Of a stretch of DNA of 6,430 nucleotides, positions 1 to 5,335 are shown in pieces. The DNA lies in the NCBI GenBank assembly GCA_031367435.1, contig JANLPV010000084.1, positions 1-6,430 of the forward strand, given 5' to 3'. The notes beneath the pieces are model-generated. The model saw only the letters and a list, made by a program, of their open reading frames with translations, was not told the origin of the DNA and searched no databases. The DNA is from WLMZ01 sp031367435 (GTDB lineage: Bacteria; Actinomycetota; Acidimicrobiia; Acidimicrobiales; Ilumatobacteraceae). Made by a program: the position numbers and the translations under genes. Every line of letters begins with the position of its first letter. Positions within the stretch are counted from its first letter, which is position 1.

Positions 1-446
1 TCGGTCATGTGATCGCCGTGCAGGGCTACATCGAATCGTTGGCCCGAGGTGTCGCTCCGACACTCAACCCGTACGGCACGCCGGGCGATCTTGTTGGCGA
101 TGATCCATGGCGAGCCTGGTCCGCGGCGCGCGAGTCGGTGCTCGATGCGCTCGGTGCTCCTGGTGTGCTTGATCACGTCGTGCAGACCTTCCGCGCAGAG
201 GAGACCATCGACAGCGCCCTCGCCTGGAATGTCGTCGACACGCTGGCGCACACATGGGACCTCGCTCGCGCCACTGGTGTCGACGAACATCTCGACGACG
301 ACCTGATCGTCCACGCGACAGCGCAGGCAGGACCCAAGATCGAGGGCATGCGTCAACCGCCGTTCTTCAGCAGCGAGCTGGTCGTCACGAACGACCCATC
401 ACCGACGATTCAGTTCCTCGCAATGCTTGGTCGACGAGTCAGCTAA
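1..446 (+). CDS. TIGR03086-family metal-binding protein (DinB/MDMPI-like), 5'-truncated
   Basis: The 3' part of a gene whose start lies before the window. The frame is already open at base 3 and reads Gly-His before the first in-frame GTG at 9, so that GTG is very unlikely to be the true start. The family belongs to the DinB/mycothiol-dependent maleylpyruvate isomerase superfamily of cytoplasmic four-helix-bundle metalloproteins; most TIGR03086 members have no assigned substrate. Seen in the sequence: the His at bases 6-8, in a GHVIAVQGY context, matches the first metal ligand. Further on, DTLAHTWDLARATG carries the Asp-x3-His pair expected for the second and third ligands (Glu-x3-His in the characterised isomerase). 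The C-terminal FLAMLGRRVS fits the usual end of the family. Members are usually near 190-200 residues, so roughly 50 N-terminal residues are missing. Isomerase activity should not be assumed. Confidence 0.85.
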   Translation, partial: GHVIAVQGYIESLARGVAPTLNPYGTPGDLVGDDPWRAWSAARESVLDALGAPGVLDHVVQTFRAEETIDSALAWNVVDTLAHTWDLARATGVDEHLDDDLIVHATAQAGPKIEGMRQPPFFSSELVVTNDPSPTIQFLAMLGRRVS

Positions 447-496
447 CCGACGGACTCGCCACGACGAGGACAGCCGTAGCGACCATTGCGAACAGT

Positions 497-510
497 CGTC
501 GGAGCCGACG
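497..510 (+). terminator. GC-rich hairpin between convergent genes, possible terminator
   Basis: CGTCGG, AG, CCGACG form a perfect inverted repeat, realistically a five-pair stem with a four-base loop, followed by TCTTT. It lies 50 bases after the stop of the DinB/MDMPI-like gene and 10 bases from the stop of the convergent lipoprotein gene. The T-run is short and present only on the plus strand, so it would mainly serve the left gene. Rho-independent terminators in actinobacteria often lack a good U-tract. This is a structural inference only. Confidence 0.4.
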
Positions 511-519
511 TCTTTGCGG

Positions 520-918
520 TTAACGGCGAGTCGCGCGCTGGACGGCGAGCATGGCCAGACCCGAAGCCATTTCTGGGAAGTCCTTTCCGGGGTTCTGCGC
601 GTACACGATCACGTAGGTGTCGCCACGGACTTCGAGCGCTCGATCGGGAATGGAGTTCGTCGGTGCGTCACCCTGCCCGAGGTAGACGACGATTGTGCCG
701 AGCTTGCCGCTGACCTCAAATGCACACTGCCGCTTCTTGGATTCGCCGATCGCCATCGTCAGGACTCCCGGCTGAGCGTCGGCGTGCACGGCCGCTGCCA
801 CCTCGTGGGAAGTCAGCAAGTCGCACGCGTCCGACACTCGCGCGCCGTTCCCACTGGAACAGCCGGCGGACGCGGCCATGAGCATGATGAATGCTCCGAA
901 CAGCCGGCATGGTGTCAC
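520..918 (-). CDS. Small secreted lipoprotein, DUF3558-like pattern
   Basis: A 132-residue lipoprotein predicted to be anchored to the outer face of the cytoplasmic membrane. From the chosen GTG (918-916) the protein has a short N-terminus, a hydrophobic stretch (LFGAFIMLMAASA) and a lipobox ending AASAGC at Cys20, then a Ser/Gly linker. The mature part opens DACDLLTSHEVAAAV and has a later Cys in QCAFEV. This resembles the C-x-LLT-x-x-EVAAA...C-x-[YF] pattern of actinobacterial DUF3558-type lipoproteins, with Cys32 and Cys65 as a likely disulfide. The frame extends further upstream to 1092, but that would put a long Arg-rich extension before the signal peptide. The GTG instead overlaps the TGA of the preceding small membrane protein gene as GTGA, and no clear Shine-Dalgarno precedes it, which suggests translational coupling. 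No ligand or function can be named. The protein ends with TAA. Confidence 0.72.
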   Translation of the reverse strand: MTPCRLFGAFIMLMAASAGCSSGNGARVSDACDLLTSHEVAAAVHADAQPGVLTMAIGESKKRQCAFEVSGKLGTIVVYLGQGDAPTNSIPDRALEVRGDTYVIVYAQNPGKDFPEMASGLAMLAVQRATRR

Positions 919-1085
919 TGCGCGAGGAGCACGGCGACGACAACGACTGTGAGCCACACGAACGCGATCGCGAACCTGATCCACATCTGGCGATCCCAAC
1001 GAGTGGATGTTCCCGGTGTGTCGCGCAACTCGTCGGCTTGGTTCTGCGCTGCAGCGTTGTCCGCCGAACCGCCACCACCAGGCAT
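915..1085 (-). CDS. Small tail-anchored membrane protein (56 aa)
   Basis: Not recognised as a named family. It has a polar N-terminal half rich in Gly, Ala, Asn and Gln (MPGGGGSADNAAAQNQ), then basic and aromatic residues (RWDRQMWIR), then one hydrophobic segment at about residues 38-55 (FAIAFVWLTVVVVAVLLA) that nearly ends the protein. Arginines just before the segment predict the N-terminus inside and the C-terminus outside. The start is well supported: AGGAG at 1097-1093 sits 7 bases before the ATG. Longer readings of this frame, up to 1175, have no comparable site and add an Arg/Cys-rich stretch unlike protein. Its stop overlaps the start of the downstream lipoprotein gene (GTGA), so the two are almost certainly made together and may act together in the envelope. 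Confidence 0.68.
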   Translation of the reverse strand: MPGGGGSADNAAAQNQADELRDTPGTSTRWDRQMWIRFAIAFVWLTVVVVAVLLAQ

Positions 1086-1092
1086 CAGGCAA

Positions 1093-1097
1093 CTCCT
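1093..1097 (-). promoter_or_regulatory. Shine-Dalgarno site of the 56-aa membrane protein
   Basis: The minus strand reads AGGAG followed by seven bases and ATG. This is the clearest ribosome binding site in the window, and it fixes the start of the small membrane protein at 1085 rather than at the upstream in-frame alternatives. Confidence 0.7.
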
Positions 1098-1146
1098 GAA
1101 GGCGAGTCGCTCAGATGCATGAACGCATCGTGCCCTGTATCGGCCC

Positions 1147-1278
1147 TCAGCGCAAGCGCTCTGCGGCGACGACATGGTTCGGCAGTTTGCGAAGGTTCGC
1201 GATCATTTCGTCGTGCCGACCGAGGAGCCACGCGGGCACGACGCGCTCCCTGCTGGTCGTGTCGGGGACGATGGCCAC
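1147..1278 (-). CDS. Possible small ORF, 43 aa, unknown
   Basis: A short frame, GTG to TGA, lying 13 bases downstream of the acetyltransferase stop and before the small membrane protein gene. An in-frame TGA stands 6 bases before the GTG, so it is not a continuation of a longer frame. It reads VAIVPDTTSRERVV near the start and WLLGRHDEMIANLRKLPN in the middle, a balanced amino acid composition. Third codon positions are mostly G or C, as in the genuine genes here and unlike the Arg-rich shadow frames around it. No Shine-Dalgarno is evident and no family is recognised. It could be a real small protein translated by reinitiation after the acetyltransferase, or the decayed end of an older gene. 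It fills most of an otherwise gene-free gap of about 200 bases. Confidence 0.33.
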   Translation of the reverse strand: MAIVPDTTSRERVVPAWLLGRHDEMIANLRKLPNHVVAAERLR

Positions 1279-1291
1279 CGTTCACGGCAAG

Positions 1292-1834
1292 TCAGACGGC
1301 GCCGTACTCGCGCCGAAGGATCGCGTAGGTGAGGGTGTCACAACGAGTGCCGTCAGCATTCCTCCACGCTTCGAGCAAACGACCCTCCAAGCGGTATCGG
1401 CAACGTGCGAGCACTGCCTGCATCGCAAGATTGTCATGTCTCGTGGTCGCTTCAATCCGGTGAAGTATGGGATAGGTCGTGAAGAGATGGCCGGTGAGCC
1501 ATTGCACGGCTTGACGACCGGTGTCCCGACCCCGATGCTCCTCGGCAATCCGGAGGTCGAACAGCGGGCTGCCGACTTCGACGTCGTCGAGGTCAAACAG
1601 ACGGATGATTCCGACGGTCTGATCGTCGTTGCGGATCCAGAACGTCGCAACGTCATCAGCGACCACCGTGACCGCTGCAGCATGCGTAGGTGTCAGGCGC
1701 GGCGTGCCGTGAAACGGCCAGTCGCTCGCGACCAGGAAATCGATAACAGCTCCGCCGTCGTCTGGCCACTGCAGCGGATCGAATGTCAATGTCACATATG
1801 CAGCATCGCGCTCCGGTCGAATCGATGCCGACAT
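1292..1834 (-). CDS. GNAT-family N-acetyltransferase, RimJ/RimL type
   Basis: A 180-residue cytoplasmic enzyme expected to transfer an acetyl group from acetyl-CoA to an amine; the substrate is not predictable. The acetyl-CoA pyrophosphate-binding loop (motif A) is visible at residues 97-110, IAEEHRGRDTGRQAV, matching the R-x-x-x-x-G form of the family. The C-terminal half is typical of RimJ/RimL-like members: HRIEATTRHDNLAMQ (about 125-139) followed by EGRLLEAW, DGTRCDTLTY and a final AILRREY. The length is normal for the family and no motif is broken. The ATG at 1834 is preceded by a modest GGGGAT at about 1845-1840. It lies 62 bases downstream of the PASTA-LysM gene on the same strand, so it may be read from the same transcript, though no functional link to the sigma factor is evident. 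Confidence 0.88.
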   Translation of the reverse strand: MSASIRPERDAAYVTLTFDPLQWPDDGGAVIDFLVASDWPFHGTPRLTPTHAAAVTVVADDVATFWIRNDDQTVGIIRLFDLDDVEVGSPLFDLRIAEEHRGRDTGRQAVQWLTGHLFTTYPILHRIEATTRHDNLAMQAVLARCRYRLEGRLLEAWRNADGTRCDTLTYAILRREYGAV

Positions 1835-1896
1835 CAGTGATCCCCGATCGCCGGAATATCGGCAGCTCGGTGTGGGAGACGCCTCCGGCTAGCGCA

Positions 1897-3030
1897 TCAT
1901 GGCGTTGCGAGAATCGCATCTGCGAGCTTGTTGAGGTCCTGCGCGGCAGCGGTGAGAGCATCTGTTGGTAGATACTTGTCGTCGATCGTTTCAGCGACGA
2001 TGTAGATCACATGCTTTGGTGTGACGATCGCGACTCGTCGCCCCTTGCCGATCATTGTCTCAACGAACATGACGCTATCTGCAGAGATCGAAACGCCTGG
2101 GGCGTTGACACCGGCGGCTTGTTGTTGCCAACCGGACGAACTCGTGTCGAGGTTCGCGGGCAGTTGGGTGAAGACGAATGCGAGGTTCCCATCGAGCACT
2201 TTGCCGTCTGCGCTGAGGGTACCAATGATCTTTGTGCTGAACTCCGCGGATGATCCCACACCCTGCTCGGTGATACCGAGATCGAGGTGCAGCAACGCCG
2301 CCTCTTGCTCCACTGCTGCGCGCCAAGCCGCGTCGGTTGCGGGCTGGCTGCTGAGTGGGAGCGCCTGGCCGAGTGTCAATGGGGCGGCGGGGCTTTCGCC
2401 GGAGGTTTTGAGTTCGGCGACGGTGAGGCCGCTGAATCCGAGGAGTTGGTCAAGCGTGATGCCCTGCGCGGCTGCGATCGACTCATAGGTGTCACCATCT
2501 TGAACGACGTAGAGGATCCCGGGTCGGAATGCGACCACGATGTCGACGATGGTGCCGCACGACGTGGTCGTTCCGGGTGCAGTCTTTTGTCGCATGACGG
2601 CGTAGTCAGCGTCGTTCGAGATCACACCGGGCGGGGGATGCTCTTGGAGTGCATTGGGCTCGAGCCCCGCGCTCGCGAGGGCGGCGCGAGCATCGGCGTA
2701 GGGCATGCCAGCCACGTTCGGAACAGAGGTCTGCTCGCCCGGGTTTGCGCAGGCGTTCGCAGTTGTCGGGTTGCCCGCCGCGGATGAGTTGTCGGCCGGG
2801 GTGGATGCAGCGGACGGAGAGATGGGTGTGGAGTCGTTGGTGCCGATTAGAACGAGTCCCCCAATGCCGGCAAGCACCACCAGTGATGCAGCGACAGCCA
2901 AGTACGGCCGGCGTGTCGGTATCTCACTATCAATTGTCATCAGCCGCATGGGTTGGTCGTTCGGTAGCGGGGCGGTGGCAATGATGTCGGTAAGCGATGA
3001 GCGGACGGCATGGTCGAGGTCTGTGGTCAT
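1897..3030 (-). CDS. Single-pass membrane protein with PASTA and LysM domains, putative anti-sigma partner
   Basis: A 377-residue bitopic protein. Residues 1-41 are polar and probably cytoplasmic (MTTDLDHAVRSSLTDIIATA), 43-63 form one transmembrane helix, and 65-95 are a Ser/Thr/Pro/Ala linker. Residues 102-168 match a PASTA domain (SVPNVAGMPYADARAALASAG, then a return to VDIVVAF). Residues 172-200 match the start of a LysM domain (YVVQDGDTYESIAAAQGI, then LDQLLGFSGL). Residues 235-377 have no recognised domain. PASTA and LysM modules are known to bind peptidoglycan or its fragments. The ATG overlaps the TGA of the ECF sigma gene (ATGA), and AAAGG lies 7 bases upstream, so the pair is translationally coupled. 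Position and topology suggest an anti-sigma or sensor role, but the short N-terminus has no zinc anti-sigma HxxxCxxC motif, so this is inference. Cys94 and Cys158 bracket the PASTA region and could form a disulfide. Confidence 0.85.
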   Translation of the reverse strand: MTTDLDHAVRSSLTDIIATAPLPNDQPMRLMTIDSEIPTRRPYLAVAASLVVLAGIGGLVLIGTNDSTPISPSAASTPADNSSAAGNPTTANACANPGEQTSVPNVAGMPYADARAALASAGLEPNALQEHPPPGVISNDADYAVMRQKTAPGTTTSCGTIVDIVVAFRPGILYVVQDGDTYESIAAAQGITLDQLLGFSGLTVAELKTSGESPAAPLTLGQALPLSSQPATDAAWRAAVEQEAALLHLDLGITEQGVGSSAEFSTKIIGTLSADGKVLDGNLAFVFTQLPANLDTSSSGWQQQAAGVNAPGVSISADSVMFVETMIGKGRRVAIVTPKHVIYIVAETIDDKYLPTDALTAAAQDLNKLADAILATP

Positions 3031-3503
3031 TGGAGTGCCTTTCGAAGATGTATGCGGGCGCGGACGAGATGACGACGAACTGTCCCCGGTGCGACCTGCA
3101 GCAGCGCGGCGATGTCGCGCTCGCTGAGGTCCTCCCAGTAGACGAAGTAGACGACGGTGCGCTGAGCAAGGCTGAGCGAGCCGACTGCGCGGCGCACGTC
3201 AAGGAAGGTGTCGGGGCTCGCGGTGGAGGAGGGTCCGACTGCGTTGAGGTCGCGCCGCCATCGCCGCTCGCGAGAGCGCCGTAGGTCATTTGCGTGGTTG
3301 GCGACGGCACGCATTAGGTACGCACGGGGGTTCGCCACGGTGTCGCCAGTAGCGATAGTGCTTGCTCGTAGGAACGCCTCGACGGCGATGTCGTGGGCAT
3401 CACCTGGCCCGACGAGAACGGTCGCGAAGCGCATCAAATCCGCTGCATGCTTGCGCCACAACTGGTCGATTCCTGTTGAGGAGGATCGGTCGATGTCCAT
3501 CAT
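3027..3503 (-). CDS. ECF-type RNA polymerase sigma factor
   Basis: A 158-residue sigma-70 family factor of the extracytoplasmic function type, which directs RNA polymerase to a small set of promoters. Region 2 spans about residues 13-85: QLWRKHAADLMRFATVLVG, then DAHDIAVEAFLRA, the region 2.2 core, then NPRAYLMRAVANHANDLRR. Region 4 spans about residues 103-156: VGSLSLAQRTVVYFVYWEDL, then the helix-turn-helix SERDIAALLQVAPGTVRRHL. The linker between them is short, and regions 1 and 3 are absent, as usual for ECF factors. An in-frame TGA lies immediately before the ATG at 3503; a second ATG follows at once at 3500. No Shine-Dalgarno is visible, so the message may be leaderless. The gene overlaps the PASTA-LysM gene by four bases. 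It is divergent from the lipoprotein at 3698, whose upstream region carries an ECF-like promoter match. Confidence 0.93.
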   Translation of the reverse strand: MMDIDRSSSTGIDQLWRKHAADLMRFATVLVGPGDAHDIAVEAFLRASTIATGDTVANPRAYLMRAVANHANDLRRSRERRWRRDLNAVGPSSTASPDTFLDVRRAVGSLSLAQRTVVYFVYWEDLSERDIAALLQVAPGTVRRHLVRARIHLRKALQ

Positions 3504-3662
3504 TCAACTACAGGACGTCGCAGCTCCCGTCTGCGCGTGACACCACATTCGACAGGCCTGATGCGGGTTCGACCACCGGCCGATAAACCGTCCATCCACA
3601 CCAGTTTTGGATAGCGGTCACAACAGAGCGCCGAGTGCCCGATCCGGCGCTTCAAGAGGTGG

Positions 3663-3689
3663 GGAACCGAGTGGCACGTGATCGACGTC
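3663..3689 (+). promoter_or_regulatory. ECF-type promoter candidate upstream of the divergent lipoprotein gene
   Basis: GGAACC (3663-3668) and CGTC (3686-3689) are separated by 17 bases. This fits the general ECF pattern of an AAC-containing -35 and a CGTC-like -10 with 16-17 bases between. Transcription would begin close to the ATG at 3698, giving a leaderless or nearly leaderless message. The site lies in the divergent region next to an ECF sigma gene, which is why it is worth recording. The target specificity of this sigma factor is unknown, so linking the two is inference. Confidence 0.35.
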
Positions 3690-3697
3690 GAACAGAC

Positions 3698-4345
3698 ATG
3701 TCTCGGGCATGGATCAGATTGTTCATCACCATCTCTCTGACCGCTTGCGCAAATCACGCCCGGCCTGCTGCGGTAACGGAAGTGAATACTCCTACGACGA
3801 CGCCTATCGCGGATTCGATACCGCATGCCCGCGGCCCAATGGACGCTGTGCTGCAGATTGGTGACTATCACATCGGCGGCAACCCGGATGAGTTCGTTAC
3901 CGGACCTGAGGTCGTCGTGTATGGCGACGGAACCGCCTACGCCGAACTGCTCGATGGCGTGACGCACGGAGTTGTCACAGCTCACCTCGTGACAGGGCAC
4001 ATGAGCGAGGACCAGATCCAGCAACTGCTTGGCGCGGCAGACAAGCTCCCGAGTACCTCTCCCATTGGCGTGGCTGCGGTGGATCAGGATCCGTTGCTGC
4101 TGGTGAGTGGCGCACACCGGTGGGAGGTCAACGATCGTGCTGTTGAGCCGTTCGCGACATACGTCGCTTCGGTGCGCGCCTCGGTTCGCCAACTAGCGCA
4201 CCAGGAGTGGATTCCAACGCGATGGATCGTGCGGCCATTCGAAGGGTTGCACTGCGCCGTCGTCGCGCAGAATCAGACTCCGGGGCTGTACAACGCGCCG
4301 GTGTATCCGCACATGCTCGATCACTACCCGGTCGGTGATTGCTGA
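3698..4345 (+). CDS. Secreted lipoprotein, unknown function
   Basis: A 215-residue predicted lipoprotein. The N-terminus MSRAWIRLFITISLTAC has a basic start, a short hydrophobic core and a lipobox SLTAC, so Cys17 should be lipidated and the rest exported. A Thr/Pro-rich linker (about residues 28-40) leads to a globular domain containing GPEVVVYGDGTAYAE, like the 'YGDGt' strand seen in many uncharacterised actinobacterial exported proteins. The region ends in YPHMLDHYPVGDC. Two late Cys residues (in LHCAVV and the last residue) could form a disulfide. The start is uncertain: a GTG at 3671 adds nine residues and has GAGGTG nine bases upstream, but using it would conflict with the ECF-like promoter at 3663-3689. 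The gene is divergent from the sigma factor across roughly 170-195 bases. I cannot assign a function. Confidence 0.75.
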   Translation: MSRAWIRLFITISLTACANHARPAAVTEVNTPTTTPIADSIPHARGPMDAVLQIGDYHIGGNPDEFVTGPEVVVYGDGTAYAELLDGVTHGVVTAHLVTGHMSEDQIQQLLGAADKLPSTSPIGVAAVDQDPLLLVSGAHRWEVNDRAVEPFATYVASVRASVRQLAHQEWIPTRWIVRPFEGLHCAVVAQNQTPGLYNAPVYPHMLDHYPVGDC

Positions 4346-4490
4346 CGTCTACCGAACGCCCGTGCAGCAAATGATCGGCACACCATGTTCTGGATGACAC
4401 ACCACTCCTGCATTCCGGACCGATGCCGGGCACGATGCCCTCGTGGCATTCGTGTGGCGTCAGCGGGACCGCAAGGCTCGAGCACACGTG

Positions 4491-4856
4491 ATGAGCGTCG
4501 ACGATCTGAGCGGGCAGGACCTCAGCCGATGTCGCTTGCATGATCTGGATCTGCGTGGCAAAAACTTTGCTGGGGCGAACCTCGATCGGGCTGACCTCAC
4601 CGCCTCCGACCTACGCGGCGCCGACCTCAGTGGGGCAAACCCGTATGCAGCTTTTCTTACGGGAGCGCAGCTCGACCGAGCCGATCTTCGCAACGCGCGC
4701 CTTGATGGCGCCTACCTGATCGCAACCGAATTTCTGTCGGCCCGAATGGCCGGCGTCACGGTGGTCGGCGCGACGTGGGATCAAGCCACCGTGTGGCCGG
4801 CCGACTTCAGGCCACCCAAGTCCGATGTCGGACTCTGGCACGGCAGAGGCAATTGA
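4491..4856 (+). CDS. Pentapeptide-repeat protein
   Basis: A small protein built almost entirely of pentapeptide repeats, which fold into a right-handed quadrilateral beta-helix. Roughly 18-20 consecutive A(D/N)LXX-type units can be read, for example ANLDR, ADLTA, SDLRG, ADLSG, AQLDR, ADLRN, ARLDG. They begin with DDLSG and fade into ATWDQATVWPADFRP, a tail common in free-standing members of the family. There is no signal peptide or transmembrane segment, so it is probably cytoplasmic. Biochemical roles are unknown for most such proteins; some (Qnr, MfpA) mimic DNA and bind gyrase, but a short generic repeat protein like this gives no ground for that call. The start is uncertain: ATG at 4491 is used because the repeats begin right after it, while GTG at 4443 or 4488 is also possible. 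No good Shine-Dalgarno is seen before any of them. Confidence 0.8.
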   Translation: MSVDDLSGQDLSRCRLHDLDLRGKNFAGANLDRADLTASDLRGADLSGANPYAAFLTGAQLDRADLRNARLDGAYLIATEFLSARMAGVTVVGATWDQATVWPADFRPPKSDVGLWHGRGN

Positions 4857-4928
4857 CGCCGCGCCAGGCGGATGTGCCGCGCCCAACCAGATCGCCGCAG
4901 TGTCACAATGGTTGGCGCGCGGGGTGCG

Positions 4929-5228
4929 ATGATCGAGTTCGTGGAACTCGAGTTCAGCGGCGAGATCATTCATTGGCGTGGCCCGTCGCCGTTTCATTTC
5001 GTCGCCGTGCCCGACGAGCAGAGCGCGGCGATCGAGGCGGTCTCATCGGTGGTCACTTACGGCTGGGGCGTCATCCCGGTGAGGGCTCGGATCGGCCGGA
5101 CTGACTTCCGGACGTCGCTCTTTCCCAAGGGTGACTGCTACCTGGTGCCTGTGAAGGTTGCTGTGCGGAGAGCCGAGCAGCTAGAGCTCGGCGACCGGGT
5201 AACGATCCGGCTCAGCCTCAATCTCTGA
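4929..5228 (+). CDS. DUF1905 domain protein
   Basis: A 99-residue protein covering a complete DUF1905 domain, a small beta-barrel-like fold of unknown function. Seen in order: a strand with FSGEIIHWRGPSPFHFVAVP (residues 8-27), the VVTYGWGVIPVRARIG segment (about 42-57), TDFRTSLFPKGDCYLVPVKVAVRRAE (about 60-85), and the closing LELGDRVTIRLSLNL. These are the family's usual landmarks (WRGP, GWG, SLFP, YLvPVK). The ATG at 4929 puts the first strand at the N-terminus as in relatives; an upstream ATG at 4908 or the reading from 4872 would add residues with no family match. It lies 72 bases after the pentapeptide gene on the same strand, so co-transcription is possible. There is no signal peptide. 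The family is sometimes fused to YdeI/OmpD-associated-like domains, which are absent here. Confidence 0.85.
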   Translation: MIEFVELEFSGEIIHWRGPSPFHFVAVPDEQSAAIEAVSSVVTYGWGVIPVRARIGRTDFRTSLFPKGDCYLVPVKVAVRRAEQLELGDRVTIRLSLNL

Positions 5229-5299
5229 CAGTCCCGTGCCGCGAGTTCATGCCCGACCCACACGTCTGATCGAACACTCAGCTCATCGAGTTCGTGTAT

Positions 5300-5335
5300 T
5301 CAAAGAGCGAGATGCAGTCGGAGCGCCTCGTCGCG
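5300..5335 (-). pseudogene. Probable 3' remnant of a deleted mazF toxin gene
   Basis: Directly after the antitoxin stop, in the same frame, the minus strand reads RDEALRLHLAL then TGA. This matches the amphipathic C-terminal helix with which many actinobacterial MazF/PemK-type toxins end (a '(V)DEALRLhLgL' tail, from my knowledge of the family). A mazF gene of about 110 codons would normally begin at this point, yet only about 107 bases separate the antitoxin from the convergent DUF1905 gene, so there is no room for it. The simplest reading is an internal deletion that removed nearly all of the toxin and left its last ten or so codons. The match is short, so chance is not excluded. Confidence 0.5.

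Noticed and set aside
427..1122. A 231-codon plus-strand open frame opposite the small lipoprotein and membrane protein genes.
   Set aside because: It is longer than the minus-strand genes but has a disordered mix rich in Arg, Ser, His and Thr, with no family pattern. The opposite strand shows a lipobox, a transmembrane segment and linked starts.
1115..1840. A 241-codon plus-strand open frame.
   Set aside because: It is a shadow of the GNAT gene, whose motifs on the minus strand are clear. The plus frame has no recognisable domain.
2287..2787. Plus-strand open frames opposite the PASTA-LysM gene.
   Set aside because: Shadows: the minus strand carries the PASTA and LysM motifs, and the plus frames are compositionally odd.
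3566..3572. GGTTCGA, resembling the T-loop of a tRNA.
   Set aside because: No flanking T-stem pairing and no other tRNA arms around it.
3514..3689. The hexamer GACGTC near both divergent starts (3514-3519 and 3684-3689), considered as a shared operator.
   Set aside because: The same hexamer also occurs at 507-512 and 4344-4349, so it is common in this GC-rich DNA and not specific to the promoter region.
3500..4192. A 230-codon minus-strand open frame opposite the lipoprotein gene.
   Set aside because: The plus strand has a signal peptide with a lipobox and a normal composition. The minus frame is rich in Cys, His and Arg with no family match, and it runs into the divergent promoter region.
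4428..4440. Hairpin GGGCA-CGA-TGCCC just before the possible GTG start at 4443.
   Set aside because: The stem is only five pairs with no T-run. It could be a weak terminator for the lipoprotein gene, but nothing supports it.
4820..4833. Perfect inverted repeat GTCCGA-TG-TCGGAC.
   Set aside because: It lies inside the 3' coding part of the pentapeptide gene, with no T-run after it, so terminator function is unsupported.
4858..4883. Direct repeat GCCGCGCC, two copies 18 bases apart, between the pentapeptide and DUF1905 genes.
   Set aside because: Short and low in complexity for this base composition; only two copies.
5271..5294. Imperfect inverted repeat CGAACACTC...GAGTTCG between the convergent DUF1905 gene and mazF remnant.
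   Set aside because: A bulged stem of seven pairs with no T-run; too weak to call a terminator.
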